DNA of 64,000 nt from G963663315 sp965116335 (lineage in GTDB: Bacteria > Pseudomonadota > Gammaproteobacteria > Arenicellales > Poriferihabitantaceae). A program made the translations under genes and the position numbers. Shown here piece by piece: positions 44,726-54,541 of the stretch. How positions within the stretch are numbered: position 1 is the first letter of the stretch; each line of letters opens with the position of its first letter. Location: assembly GCA_965116335.1 (NCBI GenBank), contig OZ220677.1, positions 186,001 to 250,000 on the forward strand, given 5' to 3'. The notes under the pieces were generated by a model that saw nothing but the letters and a program-made list of their open reading frames with translations, was not told the DNA's origin and did not search any database.

Positions 44726-47700
44726 TGATAACGGGTTGGGGGGCGGGAATCCACCTCGCCCGCCGTCTGCGGTCGGGCCTGTCCCGCTTCCTGCTCGCCC
44801 TGCCACTGCTGACAATGTTTGCCACCGGAGCGCAGGCCCAGGTTGAGTGCTCCGGTGGCGGCCCGTATGAGGTGCCGCATGACTGGACCCTGAAACCCTC
44901 CGGTGTTTCCTCCGGTGACAATTTTCGTTTGCTGTTCCTGACCTCGGCGACACGCAATGCGAGTGCGACTGGTATCGGAACCTACAATACGTTCGTGCAG
45001 ACCCGCGCCAAAGCCGGTCACAGCGCGATCACCGACAGTTGCGGCGACGAGTTCAAGGTCGTCGGCTCGACCAGTGCGGTTGATGCCCGGGACAATACCT
45101 CGACCACCGGAGCGGGTCAGGCGATCTACTGGCTGACCGGCGCCAAGGTCGCCGACAACTATGCCGATTTCTATGACGGAAGCTGGGATAGCTATGCGAA
45201 GAAGACGGAGGCAGGAACAAACTACACAGGCAGTGCCTTCGTTTGGACAGGCACTAATCAGGACGGTACAAAATCTTCCCAGCCACTGGGCAACAGTGTA
45301 GTTACGACTGGCAACCCGGTATCTACTGGAAACCCTCTTGGTGGGACTGTAGGTAGCGGAGCTAACAGCCTCTCCTTCTACGCCCTCTCCCCCGTCTTCA
45401 CAGTAGGGGCGGAACCCATAACCGTATCCATCAGCGCCCCCACCGATGCGAACGAGGGCAATTCCGGCACGACGAACAAGCTCTTCACGGTGACCCTGTC
45501 GTCGGCCCATACGGCGGGTGTCTCAGTGCGGGTCTGCTACTCCGGCACCGCGACCCGAGGCGCATCCGCCGACTACCAGTCGCGTTTCAGCACGGCCATC
45601 TCTACTAACTCGTGCGCGACTCGCCTGATAGCCACTGGCAGTACTGGAACCAACGCTTACGGCATACAGATACGGGGCGACACCACTGTCGAGCCCGATG
45701 AGACAGTCATTGCAACGCTGTCCCTGGTCAACCCGCCCGCCGGCGTGACCCTGGGCACGTCCACCGCCACCTACACCATCCTCGACGATGATGATACGAC
45801 TGCTCCGGGCGTAACCTCGATCGAGCGCCACTCGCCGACTGACCACTTCACCAATGCCGACAGCCTGACCTGGCGGGTGACCTTCAGCGAGGCCGTGCGC
45901 AATGTGGACACGACGGATTTCTCCCTCGTGATCGCCCACACCTCCGTTGCGTTCCCCGGAACCACCACCCTGGCCGTCTCGTCGGTCTCGACCAGCGTCT
46001 ACGACATCACCGCCTCCGGTAGTGGAATTGAGAATGTCCTCGACAACAGCATCCAACTGGTCTTTGCGAGCGGCCACAACATCGAGGACCTGTCCGGCAA
46101 CGCACTGCCCGCATCGCCCACCCCCACCGGCACGGATGACAACTCCTTCACTTTGGACAACACCGCGCCGACCGTGACCTCAATCGAGCGCCAGTCTCCG
46201 ACCACCGCCATGACCGATGAAGACAGTCTGACCTGGCGGGTGACGTTCGATGATACCAGCGGCGAAGCAGTAGTGAACGTAGACACCACCGACTTCTCTG
46301 TCACCGGCACCACCGCCACGATTACCTCGGTATCGGAACACGCGACCAATACCTTCGACGTCACCGCCTCCGGTGGTGATCTGGACAGCCTCACCGGCAC
46401 CGTAACCTTAAGCTTCGCCAACACCCACGACATCACGGACGATGTTGGCAACGCACTGCCCGCATCGCCCACCCCCACCTCGGGCACCAATGACAATACC
46501 TTCGAGGTACAAAATGCGGAAGTCACCTTATCAATCAGCGGCCCTGCCGACGCTAACGAGGGCAACTCCGGCACCAGAGACCTCGACTACACGGTGAGTT
46601 TATCACAGGCGCTTACGGGGTCAGACTATGTTGGATTTCAAATCTGCTTCACCGGCACCGCTACGATAGATTTAACAGAAGCTGCGACCATTCCCGCGAG
46701 TGCCGATTATCAGACGGTTTCAAATACCAATCCCCTGAATACAAATTGCTCGCCACTTGGTAGTTTCCTCCCAAGCGCATCCCTTACAAAACGCGGTGCA
46801 ATTATCCGTATCAAGGGCGACACCGACGCTGAATCCGATGAGACCGTGATCGCGACGTTGTCTATCACCAGCCAAAGCGGCGGTATCACCCTCGGCACCT
46901 CCACCCATACCCATACCATCCTCGACGATGATGATACGACTGCTCCGGGCGTCACCTCGATTACGCGCCACTCGCCGACCGCGCTACATACCAATGCCGA
47001 CAGCCTGACTTGGCAAGTGACCTTCAGCGAGGCCGTGCGCAACGTGGACACGACGGATTTCTCCCTGGTGGTCGCCACCACCTCCGTTGCGTACCCCGGA
47101 ACCACCGCCCTGGCCGTCTCGCAGGTCTCGACCAGCGTCTACGACATCACCGCCTCCGGCAGTGGAATTGAGAATTCCGATAATCCGGTCCAACTGAAAT
47201 TCGACAGCAGCCACGACATCGAGGACCTGTCCAGCAACGCGCTGCCCGCATCGCCCACGATCAGCGGTGTGAATCACGCCTTCTTACTCGACAACACCGC
47301 GCCGACCGTGACCTCAATCGAGCGCCAGTCACCGACCACATCCATGACCGATGAAGACAGCCTGACCTGGCGGGTGACGTTCGCTGACAGCGGCGGAACG
47401 ATAGCGAACGTGGACACGGCTGACTTCCAGGTCACCGGCACGACTGCCACGATTACCTCCGTATCGGAACACGCGACCAATGTCTTCGACGTCACCGCCT
47501 CCGGCGGCGACCTGGACAGCCTCACCGGCACGGTAACGCTGAGCTTCGCCAACACCCACGACATCACGGACGAAGCCGGCAACGCACTGACCGACACCAC
47601 CCCCACCTCCGGCACCAATGACAACACCTTCGAGTTACAGAATGTCATTGACCCCGACGCCCCGAAAGTAGTCTCCATCCATCGCTATGAACAGCCGGTT

Positions 47701-50700
47701 CAGGGTCTGGGCACCAGTCTGGTCTGGCGGGTGCGTTTCAACAAACATCTGCCCAATGTGTACGCCTCGGACTTTACCCTGACCGGCACCACGGCCGGAC
47801 TGGATGTACGCCATGATCTGAGTAATTATGATCCGACCACCTACAAAACGATTGTTCACGTGTACGCGCAAGGCGGCGATCTGGACACCGTATCCGGCGC
47901 TGTCACCCTGAACTTCGCCAGCAATCACAACATCCGGGATTACGAAGGCAGAAGACTGGCCTCCACCACGCCCTCCGGCGCCAACCAGAAGACGTTCACG
48001 CTGGATCCCAATCAAACGCTGATCTACTTCACGCAACCGGAGTACTACGTCAACGAAGGCGAGGATGCCGTGCTCACTGTCAAGCTCTCGCGCCTGCAGG
48101 AGACCAAGACCACGATCCGTCTCTCCGCCACTCCGCTCACCGCCACCGGCAATGGCATCGACTATGGTGGCCAGACCTACGAAGTCATCATCCCGCGCAG
48201 GCGCAGCAGTGGCACCTTCAATATCGAAATAACGGATAAAGGCGGAAGGGAAGAAGAAGAAAATTTCCGAGTAGACATTCACACGTTCGACCTGACCGGC
48301 TTTGCCACGGCCCCTGCCCGGGGCAGCTCTACGCTCAACGCCGGCACCTACATTCATATTCTCGACAAGGAAACCGCCGACTATCATGCCAACAGAAAAC
48401 CCGGCTTACTATTTGACACCCCCTCCATGCAATGGAACGAAGCCGATGGCTGCACCAGCAAAAGCGATGGCACCGGACCCGGACCGAGCTATCAGGTCAA
48501 ACTGGAGAAACAACCCTTAGGTCCGGTAGAAGTCTGGATCAAAGACCCCGATGACGACTATCGCAGTGACCCGGTCGCTACAGGTCGCCTGTATGTCGCC
48601 AACAGACGATTCCTGAGCCGATACCTGAACGAGGAGAATGACCAAGTGCAAAAGTGGAAGGACGATACCCACACCGTCCTGCACTTCACCCCCGACAACT
48701 GGAATACCTACCAACGGGTTCAGGTCAGGATTCGATGCGCCGACCATTACACCGCACAGATTCCCATTGTGCATCGTCTGTATACCAACTACACCGACGA
48801 CAAGGGCAAACTCAGTCATGCCTATCCCGGCTATACCGGGGTGGTCAATCAGACCTGGAGCGTCCAGGTTCGGGTACACGACTCTGATCCACCGATTGTA
48901 GTGAAAGGTCTGCCCCCAGAAGGCCAGTCCATTGCCATAGACGAAGACGGACATCAAGACTTTCAGATGACCTTGAGTCCATCGGCCTTTGCGCATGAAA
49001 GTTCACTGACGGTCTATCTGTCCGCCCGGGGCGGCAAGGCCGCCGGAGTCAAACGCAGGGATGGCGATGCCCAATCCTGTGGGGGTCCACTGGATGACTG
49101 TTTGATCTTCACGCCGTCCAATCGCACACAATGGGTGCGGGTTTTTGCCATCAATCCCGGTCTGGATCAACTGAAAGTAGAGATTCCGCAACTGCAATGG
49201 GGAGACCTCTATCATGTACGCGATTGGGAGATGACCTGGCCGATACAGGTATTGCAAGGACAGAATGCGCCACAGAATGCGCCGGCAGAAAGTGAACAAG
49301 CCAGCTATCAGCCGGTGACTTGTGTATCAGATGCCCTGCTATCCGATGTTACGGACTATTCGAACGAGACCTGGCGAAGTTCGGTCGATCATGTCGAGCG
49401 CTGGAGCCGGGTACTGGCGGCCTTTGGCGTGGATAATGCCTACAGCAATCATCCGATGACCATTGCCGAGGCGCAAGCGCAGGCAGACCGTGGCCTTCAA
49501 CGTTGGCTGCCGATTGTTCCTGCCCTGCAATGTCTGGAGAACCCGCCACAGGAACAGCCACAAGTGGAAGAAGAAACCATACCACCCCCCACTATACCTG
49601 AAATCAGTCTGTCCTCTGGTTCTGCCATAGATGAGGGGGGTACTGCCACCTTCACCGTCACCGCAGATAGCGCGCCGCAATCTGATCTGACGATTGGCTA
49701 TACAGTGAGTCAAAGCGGAGACTATCTCGATGCGCCGGGTAGTGGAGCAAGAACCGTGACTCTGGTGGCCGGAGCGACCACTGTTTCGGTCGCTATCGGT
49801 ACAGTAGATGATGCGGCGGACGAGGTGGATGGTGCGGTGAGTGTTACAGTAGACACCGGCAACGGCTATACCCTAGCCACCAACCAGGACAGCGCATCGG
49901 TCCCGGTGCGTGACAATGACGAACCGGTCGTGCGGATTAGTGCAGGCAGTGGTATCACAGAAGGAGATTCCGCCACCTTTACCGTAACCGCCCATCCGGT
50001 GCCTGCCGTGCCACTCGATATGACTGTCACTGTGGCCCAGAACGGAGAGTTTGCGACCAGTGGAGAGACCGGCTCGCGAACTCTTACCCTCCCGGTCACC
50101 GGCAGCGCCACCTTCACGGTCGCTACACTGGATGACGCGGTAGACGAACCGGATGGTTCCATTAGCGCTACGATAAATACCGGTGCTGGCTACATAGTGG
50201 CGGAAGCGCCGAACCACACGGCAAGCGTTACTGTATCTGATAACGATGTCACACTATCCTCCGGCCCCACCCTCTCAATCGGTGATGCCACTTTGCATGA
50301 GAACCAGCGTACCGGGTACTTCACCATCACCTTGAGTGAAGCCATGCAATGGCCGGTCACCTTCTACTATGCCACGCAGGATTCCAACCCGGTATCGGCA
50401 AGGGCAGGGGAAGACTATATCGCCTGGCAACGCGCCTGGAAGTTACGCAGTACCATCAATCCCGGTCAAACCGAAAAGAAAATCTATGTGCGGCTGTATA
50501 ACGACAATCATGATGAAGACCCGGAAACCTTCCAGATGGTGATATACGATGCCGGAGTCAGTGGAGCGGATGCAACGGTAGCCATAGCCGACAGTACCGC
50601 AACCGGCACCATCATCAATGATGATCCGATGCCGCAAGCCTGGCTGACCCGATTCGGTCGCACGATAGCCCAACAAGCCATTGATGGACTATCTGATCGC

Positions 50701-52152
50701 ATCGCAGACAGCCGCACCGCAGGCACACAAGGCACGGTAGCCGGACAAGCCTTTACGCTGGGTACATCCAGCCAATCAGAATCCGTCCTGTCTCATTCCA
50801 GTATCCATTCGATGGATGATGACTTCGCTTACTCCACCGATGCGGTACATGACCGGCATTACTTCGGCGGCACACAGAGCCAGTCTTATGATATGACAGT
50901 ACGGGAAGCCTTACTCAACAGTTCCTTTACCGCCACTGGTGAGAAAGATGCGACAGGCGGCAGTGTATCCTTCTGGGGACGGGCCACACAAGGTCACTTC
51001 GATGGACGGGAAGGCGCTTTCTCATTAGACGGAGAGACCACCACTGCATTATTGGGTACAGACTATGCCAAAGACAACTGGCTGGTTGGACTGACTCTGA
51101 TACAAAGTGATGGAGAAGGCCGTTATACCGATACCGAACCTGACACCCGCACGCATTCACAACTGTGTACTCAGCAGATGTCCGCACAGGAAAGAAGTGT
51201 TCTGTGTGAAGGTGCGGTACGCGAAGGCGATGGCGAAGTCGAAGCCTCGCTGACCGCGATTACGCCGTATGCCTCCATTCAAGCCTCTGATTCAATCCGT
51301 CTGTGGGGTACGCTTGGACAGGGTAGTGGAGAAGTCACCCTGCAACCGGAATTGGGCGATGCCATCCCTTCTGATATGAGCTGGAGCATGGCAGCGATGG
51401 GAATGCGAGGGGATTTGTTACAACAAGAACAGGGACTCTCTCTGGCGCTGACTGCCGATGCCTTATGGTCGCGTACCGAGTCAGACCAGACTCATGCACT
51501 GGCGGCCTCCAATGCCAGCACAACCCGTATTCGGGCTGGACTGGAGAGTAGCTGGAAGAAGAATCTTGCAAACGGTCAAGTTACGCCCCGTCTGGAAGTC
51601 GGTATCAGGCAGGATGGCGGCGATGCAGAGACCGGAACGGGGTTAGAGATCGGCGGTGGTATTGCCTGGCAGGATACAAACCTCGGACTCTCTCTTGATC
51701 TGTCGGGGCGTACTCTGGTCTCGCATGATTCAGATGATCTTGAAGATCGGGGAGTTGCTGCATCGTTTATCTTTGATCCAGAACCACAAAGCCAACAGGG
51801 ACTGTCCCTGACCGTCAATCAGGATTGGGGGGGACAGTCTACTGGCGGACTGGATGCCTTGTTTGCAGAGCAATCCATCAGTGAACGTACCGGCAGTGCA
51901 TCAGAGAGTCGCTGGAATGCCCAGGCGGCGTATGGTTTCCCGGTATTATCGGGACGATTCACGGGCAGTCCGTATATCGGTACGGGGATAACGAATAGTA
52001 CGCAGGAATATACGCTGGGTTGGAGATTGACTCCGGTTCATACCACCGGCAAGGCATTGAACTTTACGATGGATGTCAAGGCGACGCATCGGGAGACTGA
52101 TGATGATGAACCTACGCAGTTTGTTGGGGTTGAGGTTGGGGTGCGGTGGTGA
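44725..52152 (+). CDS. Giant Calx-beta/Ig-like surface protein with C-terminal beta-barrel
   Basis: About 2475 residues from GTG 44725, which gives a signal peptide (RFLLALPLLTMFATGAQAQ); an in-frame ATG lies at 44659 and the frame is open to 44074, so the start is uncertain. Order by nt: unique N-terminal domain 44830-45400; Calx-beta 45420-45790; two Ig-like domains to 46510; the same three-domain set again 46520-47640; another Ig-like to 48000; Calx-beta-like 48020-48375; unique Tyr/Trp-rich region 48400-49300; three Calx-beta domains 49590-50625 (endings VPVRDND, VTVSDND, TGTIINDD). A beta-barrel of about 400-500 residues follows (50640-52150), ending VGVEVGVRW. Calx-beta repeats bind calcium; the barrel suggests autotransport and surface display, probably an adhesin. 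It interrupts the purine gene cluster. Confidence 0.85.
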   Translation: MITGWGAGIHLARRLRSGLSRFLLALPLLTMFATGAQAQVECSGGGPYEVPHDWTLKPSGVSSGDNFRLLFLTSATRNASATGIGTYNTFVQTRAKAGHSAITDSCGDEFKVVGSTSAVDARDNTSTTGAGQAIYWLTGAKVADNYADFYDGSWDSYAKKTEAGTNYTGSAFVWTGTNQDGTKSSQPLGNSVVTTGNPVSTGNPLGGTVGSGANSLSFYALSPVFTVGAEPITVSISAPTDANEGNSGTTNKLFTVTLSSAHTAGVSVRVCYSGTATRGASADYQSRFSTAISTNSCATRLIATGSTGTNAYGIQIRGDTTVEPDETVIATLSLVNPPAGVTLGTSTATYTILDDDDTTAPGVTSIERHSPTDHFTNADSLTWRVTFSEAVRNVDTTDFSLVIAHTSVAFPGTTTLAVSSVSTSVYDITASGSGIENVLDNSIQLVFASGHNIEDLSGNALPASPTPTGTDDNSFTLDNTAPTVTSIERQSPTTAMTDEDSLTWRVTFDDTSGEAVVNVDTTDFSVTGTTATITSVSEHATNTFDVTASGGDLDSLTGTVTLSFANTHDITDDVGNALPASPTPTSGTNDNTFEVQNAEVTLSISGPADANEGNSGTRDLDYTVSLSQALTGSDYVGFQICFTGTATIDLTEAATIPASADYQTVSNTNPLNTNCSPLGSFLPSASLTKRGAIIRIKGDTDAESDETVIATLSITSQSGGITLGTSTHTHTILDDDDTTAPGVTSITRHSPTALHTNADSLTWQVTFSEAVRNVDTTDFSLVVATTSVAYPGTTALAVSQVSTSVYDITASGSGIENSDNPVQLKFDSSHDIEDLSSNALPASPTISGVNHAFLLDNTAPTVTSIERQSPTTSMTDEDSLTWRVTFADSGGTIANVDTADFQVTGTTATITSVSEHATNVFDVTASGGDLDSLTGTVTLSFANTHDITDEAGNALTDTTPTSGTNDNTFELQNVIDPDAPKVVSIHRYEQPVQGLGTSLVWRVRFNKHLPNVYASDFTLTGTTAGLDVRHDLSNYDPTTYKTIVHVYAQGGDLDTVSGAVTLNFASNHNIRDYEGRRLASTTPSGANQKTFTLDPNQTLIYFTQPEYYVNEGEDAVLTVKLSRLQETKTTIRLSATPLTATGNGIDYGGQTYEVIIPRRRSSGTFNIEITDKGGREEEENFRVDIHTFDLTGFATAPARGSSTLNAGTYIHILDKETADYHANRKPGLLFDTPSMQWNEADGCTSKSDGTGPGPSYQVKLEKQPLGPVEVWIKDPDDDYRSDPVATGRLYVANRRFLSRYLNEENDQVQKWKDDTHTVLHFTPDNWNTYQRVQVRIRCADHYTAQIPIVHRLYTNYTDDKGKLSHAYPGYTGVVNQTWSVQVRVHDSDPPIVVKGLPPEGQSIAIDEDGHQDFQMTLSPSAFAHESSLTVYLSARGGKAAGVKRRDGDAQSCGGPLDDCLIFTPSNRTQWVRVFAINPGLDQLKVEIPQLQWGDLYHVRDWEMTWPIQVLQGQNAPQNAPAESEQASYQPVTCVSDALLSDVTDYSNETWRSSVDHVERWSRVLAAFGVDNAYSNHPMTIAEAQAQADRGLQRWLPIVPALQCLENPPQEQPQVEEETIPPPTIPEISLSSGSAIDEGGTATFTVTADSAPQSDLTIGYTVSQSGDYLDAPGSGARTVTLVAGATTVSVAIGTVDDAADEVDGAVSVTVDTGNGYTLATNQDSASVPVRDNDEPVVRISAGSGITEGDSATFTVTAHPVPAVPLDMTVTVAQNGEFATSGETGSRTLTLPVTGSATFTVATLDDAVDEPDGSISATINTGAGYIVAEAPNHTASVTVSDNDVTLSSGPTLSIGDATLHENQRTGYFTITLSEAMQWPVTFYYATQDSNPVSARAGEDYIAWQRAWKLRSTINPGQTEKKIYVRLYNDNHDEDPETFQMVIYDAGVSGADATVAIADSTATGTIINDDPMPQAWLTRFGRTIAQQAIDGLSDRIADSRTAGTQGTVAGQAFTLGTSSQSESVLSHSSIHSMDDDFAYSTDAVHDRHYFGGTQSQSYDMTVREALLNSSFTATGEKDATGGSVSFWGRATQGHFDGREGAFSLDGETTTALLGTDYAKDNWLVGLTLIQSDGEGRYTDTEPDTRTHSQLCTQQMSAQERSVLCEGAVREGDGEVEASLTAITPYASIQASDSIRLWGTLGQGSGEVTLQPELGDAIPSDMSWSMAAMGMRGDLLQQEQGLSLALTADALWSRTESDQTHALAASNASTTRIRAGLESSWKKNLANGQVTPRLEVGIRQDGGDAETGTGLEIGGGIAWQDTNLGLSLDLSGRTLVSHDSDDLEDRGVAASFIFDPEPQSQQGLSLTVNQDWGGQSTGGLDALFAEQSISERTGSASESRWNAQAAYGFPVLSGRFTGSPYIGTGITNSTQEYTLGWRLTPVHTTGKALNFTMDVKATHRETDDDEPTQFVGVEVGVRW
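45421..47640 (+). repeat. Internal 1.14-kb duplication in the giant gene
   Basis: CTCGACGATGATGATACGAC occurs at 45781 and again at 46921, 1140 bp apart; the following 350 bases (Ig-like domain 1) and the next 340 (Ig-like domain 2) are near-identical between copies, while the Calx-beta parts are more diverged. 1140 is a multiple of three, so unequal crossing-over would add or remove whole domain sets. Confidence 0.9.
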
Positions 52153-52167
52153 GTGCCTGATCCTTAT

Positions 52168-52966
52168 GGTTGTGGATTCCCGCCTGCGCGGGAATGACGG
52201 GTTGGGGCGTCGGATGGCGGTTGTTGTCCCCCCATCCAATCCGTTTGGCGGATTGGATTCCCCCTCAAGAGCCTGTCCCCGGCTTGATCGGGGAGGGGAA
52301 TGATGATGTTGGTGCAAGGTCGAAATGATGTCGTAGGGGAGGGTCTTGTACCCTCCCGCAGATGTCGGGCGGATATCAACGATACCGGGCACCCACAGAG
52401 GGGCGCCCCTACGATGACATCAGGCGCGCATCCATATCATTGTGGATTCCCGCATTTGCGGGAAAGACGGGTGGTTGGTGCGTGGGATGGCGGTTGTGGA
52501 TTCCCGCCTGCGCGGGAAAGACGGGTTGGGGCGTCGGATGGCGGTTTTGTGCCCCCATCCAATCCGCTTGCGGATTGGATTCCCCCTCAAGGGGGAATGA
52601 TGTTGATACATGGATCGAAATGATGTCGTAGGGGAGGGTCTTGTACCCTCCCGCAGATGTCGGGCGGATATCAACGATAGCGGGCACCCACAGAGGGGCG
52701 CCCCTACGATGACATCAGGCGCGCATCCATATCATTGTGGATTCCCGTTTGCACGGGAAAGACGGGTTGGGGCGTGGGATGACGATTGTGCCCCCCATCC
52801 AATCCGTTTGCGGATTGGATTCCCCCTCAAGGGGGGAATGATATTCGTCTGGGCACCCATACGATGAACGCGATGTGATTCCCCGGTCTGCGGGGGGATG
52901 ATGCGATGACGGGTGGTTGGGGCGTCGGATGATGGTTGTGGATTCCCGCATTTGCGGGAATGACGG
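52168..52966. repeat. Dense composite repeat array downstream of the giant gene
   Basis: The 913-base gap before xdhA is almost all repeats and holds no gene. Family C at 52172-52200, 52441-52471, 52497-52524, 52736-52764 and 52938-52965, a weak copy near 52878-52900. Family A at 52228-52303 (with an inserted GAGCCTGTCCCCGGCTTGATC-like stretch), 52552-52600 and 52791-52842. Family B at 52329-52417 and 52622-52714. The block 52322-52449 is repeated almost exactly at 52617-52746, so the array grew by segment duplication. Confidence 0.92.
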
Positions 52967-53007
52967 GCTGTTTCATGCGATGACGGTTGTGCCCCCAGGG
53001 AGCAGGC

Positions 53008-53037
53008 TTGCATACCACGCCCGGGATTTGCTAGAAT
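53008..53037 (+). promoter_or_regulatory. xdhABC promoter
   Basis: TTGCAT at 53008-53013, 18-base spacer, TAGAAT at 53032-53037. Transcription would start near 53044, inside the operator, leaving a leader of about 22 bases before xdhA. Confidence 0.6.
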
Positions 53038-53058
53038 CCTGACTAAATAGTCAGATTC
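53034..53058. promoter_or_regulatory. RutR-like operator of xdhABC
   Basis: Core CTGACTAAATAGTCAG (53039-53054) is a perfect inverted repeat around AA; flanks GAAT and ATTC extend the symmetry. It overlaps the -10 box and start of transcription, the position expected for repression. Same design as the sites at 42511 and 58964. Confidence 0.8.
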
Positions 53059-53065
53059 TTGTAAA

Positions 53066-54541
53066 ATGATCCGGTTTTTGCTCAACACTCAGGAGATCAC
53101 GCTTTCCGACCTTGAGGCGCAGACCACCGTGCTGGACTGGCTCAGGCAGGAACGTGGTCTGTGCGGCACCAAGGAGGGGTGCGCCTCCGGTGACTGTGGT
53201 GCTTGCACTGTAGTCGTGGCGGAACCGGCGGAGGAGGGCCTGGTGTACCACTCGCTGAATAGCTGTATTACCTTCCTCGGCGCCCTGCATGGTCGGCAAT
53301 TGATTGTCGTGGAGCATCTCGCGGACGGTGACAGCCTGCACCCTGTACAGCAGGCTATGGTGGATCATCATGGTTCCCAGTGCGGTTTTTGTACGCCGGG
53401 GTTCGTGATGTCTCTGTTTGCGCTGGGCAAGCAGCCTGCCCACTCTGGCGAGAAGGAGAGGCGGCAGGCTATTCATGAGCATCTTGGCGGTAACTTGTGT
53501 CGCTGCACCGGATACCGTCCGATTATGGATGCCGCGATGGCATTGACTGCGGCCGAAACACCGGATCGGTTTGATCGCGAATCCGGTACAATCTGTGAGC
53601 GCCTGGAGCGGATTCGGTTACAAGACGGTAATTTGGTCAATAACGGCGACAGGACTGGCCTTGCGGGATTTCTGATTCCCCGTAACGTTGCCGAACTCTC
53701 CCGGGCATACCTCGACTGCCCGGATGCAAGGTTGCTGGGTGGCGGTACTGACCTCGCGCTCGAAGTGACCCAGCAACTGAAAACCCTGGATCGGATCATT
53801 CTTCTTGAGCGGGTCACAGAGCTTCTGCAGGTGACGAAAAGCGACGGCTGGCTGACCGTAGGAGCGGCAGTGTCCCTGAGCCGTTGTCTGGAATTGTTCG
53901 CTACCCATTACCCGGTAGTTACTGACCTTCTTCTGCGATTCGGTTCGCGCCAGATACGCAACTCTGGCACTGTGGGCGGGAATATCGCCAATGCCTCACC
54001 GATTGGTGACTTGCCACCCGTTCTGCTGGCGCTTGGGGCCAGGCTTATCCTGCAACGCGGGGACGACCAAAGGTCGCTATCGCTGGATGATTTTTTCCGC
54101 AGTTACCGTGTGACCGCCCTTGCACAAGGAGAATTTATTCATAGCGTGTCCCTGCCGTTGCCGACATCCGGGCAGTTTTTCCGCGTCTACAAGGTAGCCA
54201 AGCGGATGGACGATGATATTTCCGCAGTCTGTCTTGCGGTGAATCTGACGCTGGCAGGAGAAGGACACGATGCCATGATCCGCCGCGCGAGAATCGGGGT
54301 TGGCGGAATGGCGGCTATTCCCGCCCGTGCGCTGGCCTGTGAAGCGGTGATGGTCGACAAACCGTTCAACGAGACTACGGTGACCTTGGCCGCCGATGCC
54401 ATTGCCGGGGAATTCCATCCCATCGACGATGCTCGCGCCAGCGCCGCTTACCGCACGCAACTGGCGCAAAACCTGTTGCGCCGCTGCTTGCTGGAGTTTG
54501 GTGGAGCCGAATTTCCCTTGCGAGTGACCGATGTCCATTGA
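53066..54541 (+). CDS. xdhA: Xanthine dehydrogenase, iron-sulfur/FAD subunit
   Basis: Small subunit carrying two [2Fe-2S] clusters and FAD; takes electrons from the molybdenum subunit to NAD+. 491 residues. First cluster GCASGDCGACTVVV, second CGFCTPGFVMS and GNLCRCTGYRPIMDAA; FAD-binding domain from about residue 195 (RLLGGGTDLALEV, then SRQIRNSGTVGGNIANASPI). Begins 11 bases after the operator and has no recognisable Shine-Dalgarno; its stop overlaps xdhB by 11 bases. Confidence 0.95.
   Translation: MIRFLLNTQEITLSDLEAQTTVLDWLRQERGLCGTKEGCASGDCGACTVVVAEPAEEGLVYHSLNSCITFLGALHGRQLIVVEHLADGDSLHPVQQAMVDHHGSQCGFCTPGFVMSLFALGKQPAHSGEKERRQAIHEHLGGNLCRCTGYRPIMDAAMALTAAETPDRFDRESGTICERLERIRLQDGNLVNNGDRTGLAGFLIPRNVAELSRAYLDCPDARLLGGGTDLALEVTQQLKTLDRIILLERVTELLQVTKSDGWLTVGAAVSLSRCLELFATHYPVVTDLLLRFGSRQIRNSGTVGGNIANASPIGDLPPVLLALGARLILQRGDDQRSLSLDDFFRSYRVTALAQGEFIHSVSLPLPTSGQFFRVYKVAKRMDDDISAVCLAVNLTLAGEGHDAMIRRARIGVGGMAAIPARALACEAVMVDKPFNETTVTLAADAIAGEFHPIDDARASAAYRTQLAQNLLRRCLLEFGGAEFPLRVTDVH

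Noticed and set aside
44566..45510. 314-residue minus-strand frame across the giant gene start
   Set aside because: Antisense to repeats and the signal-peptide region; composition reflects the mirrored repeats.
47635..48387. 250-residue minus-strand frame
   Set aside because: Antisense to the giant protein; high GC and codon symmetry give long shadow frames here.
52153..53065. Short frames of 60-140 residues in the repeat array
   Set aside because: All are translations of families A, B and C in various frames, recurring at every array; none has a start signal or family.
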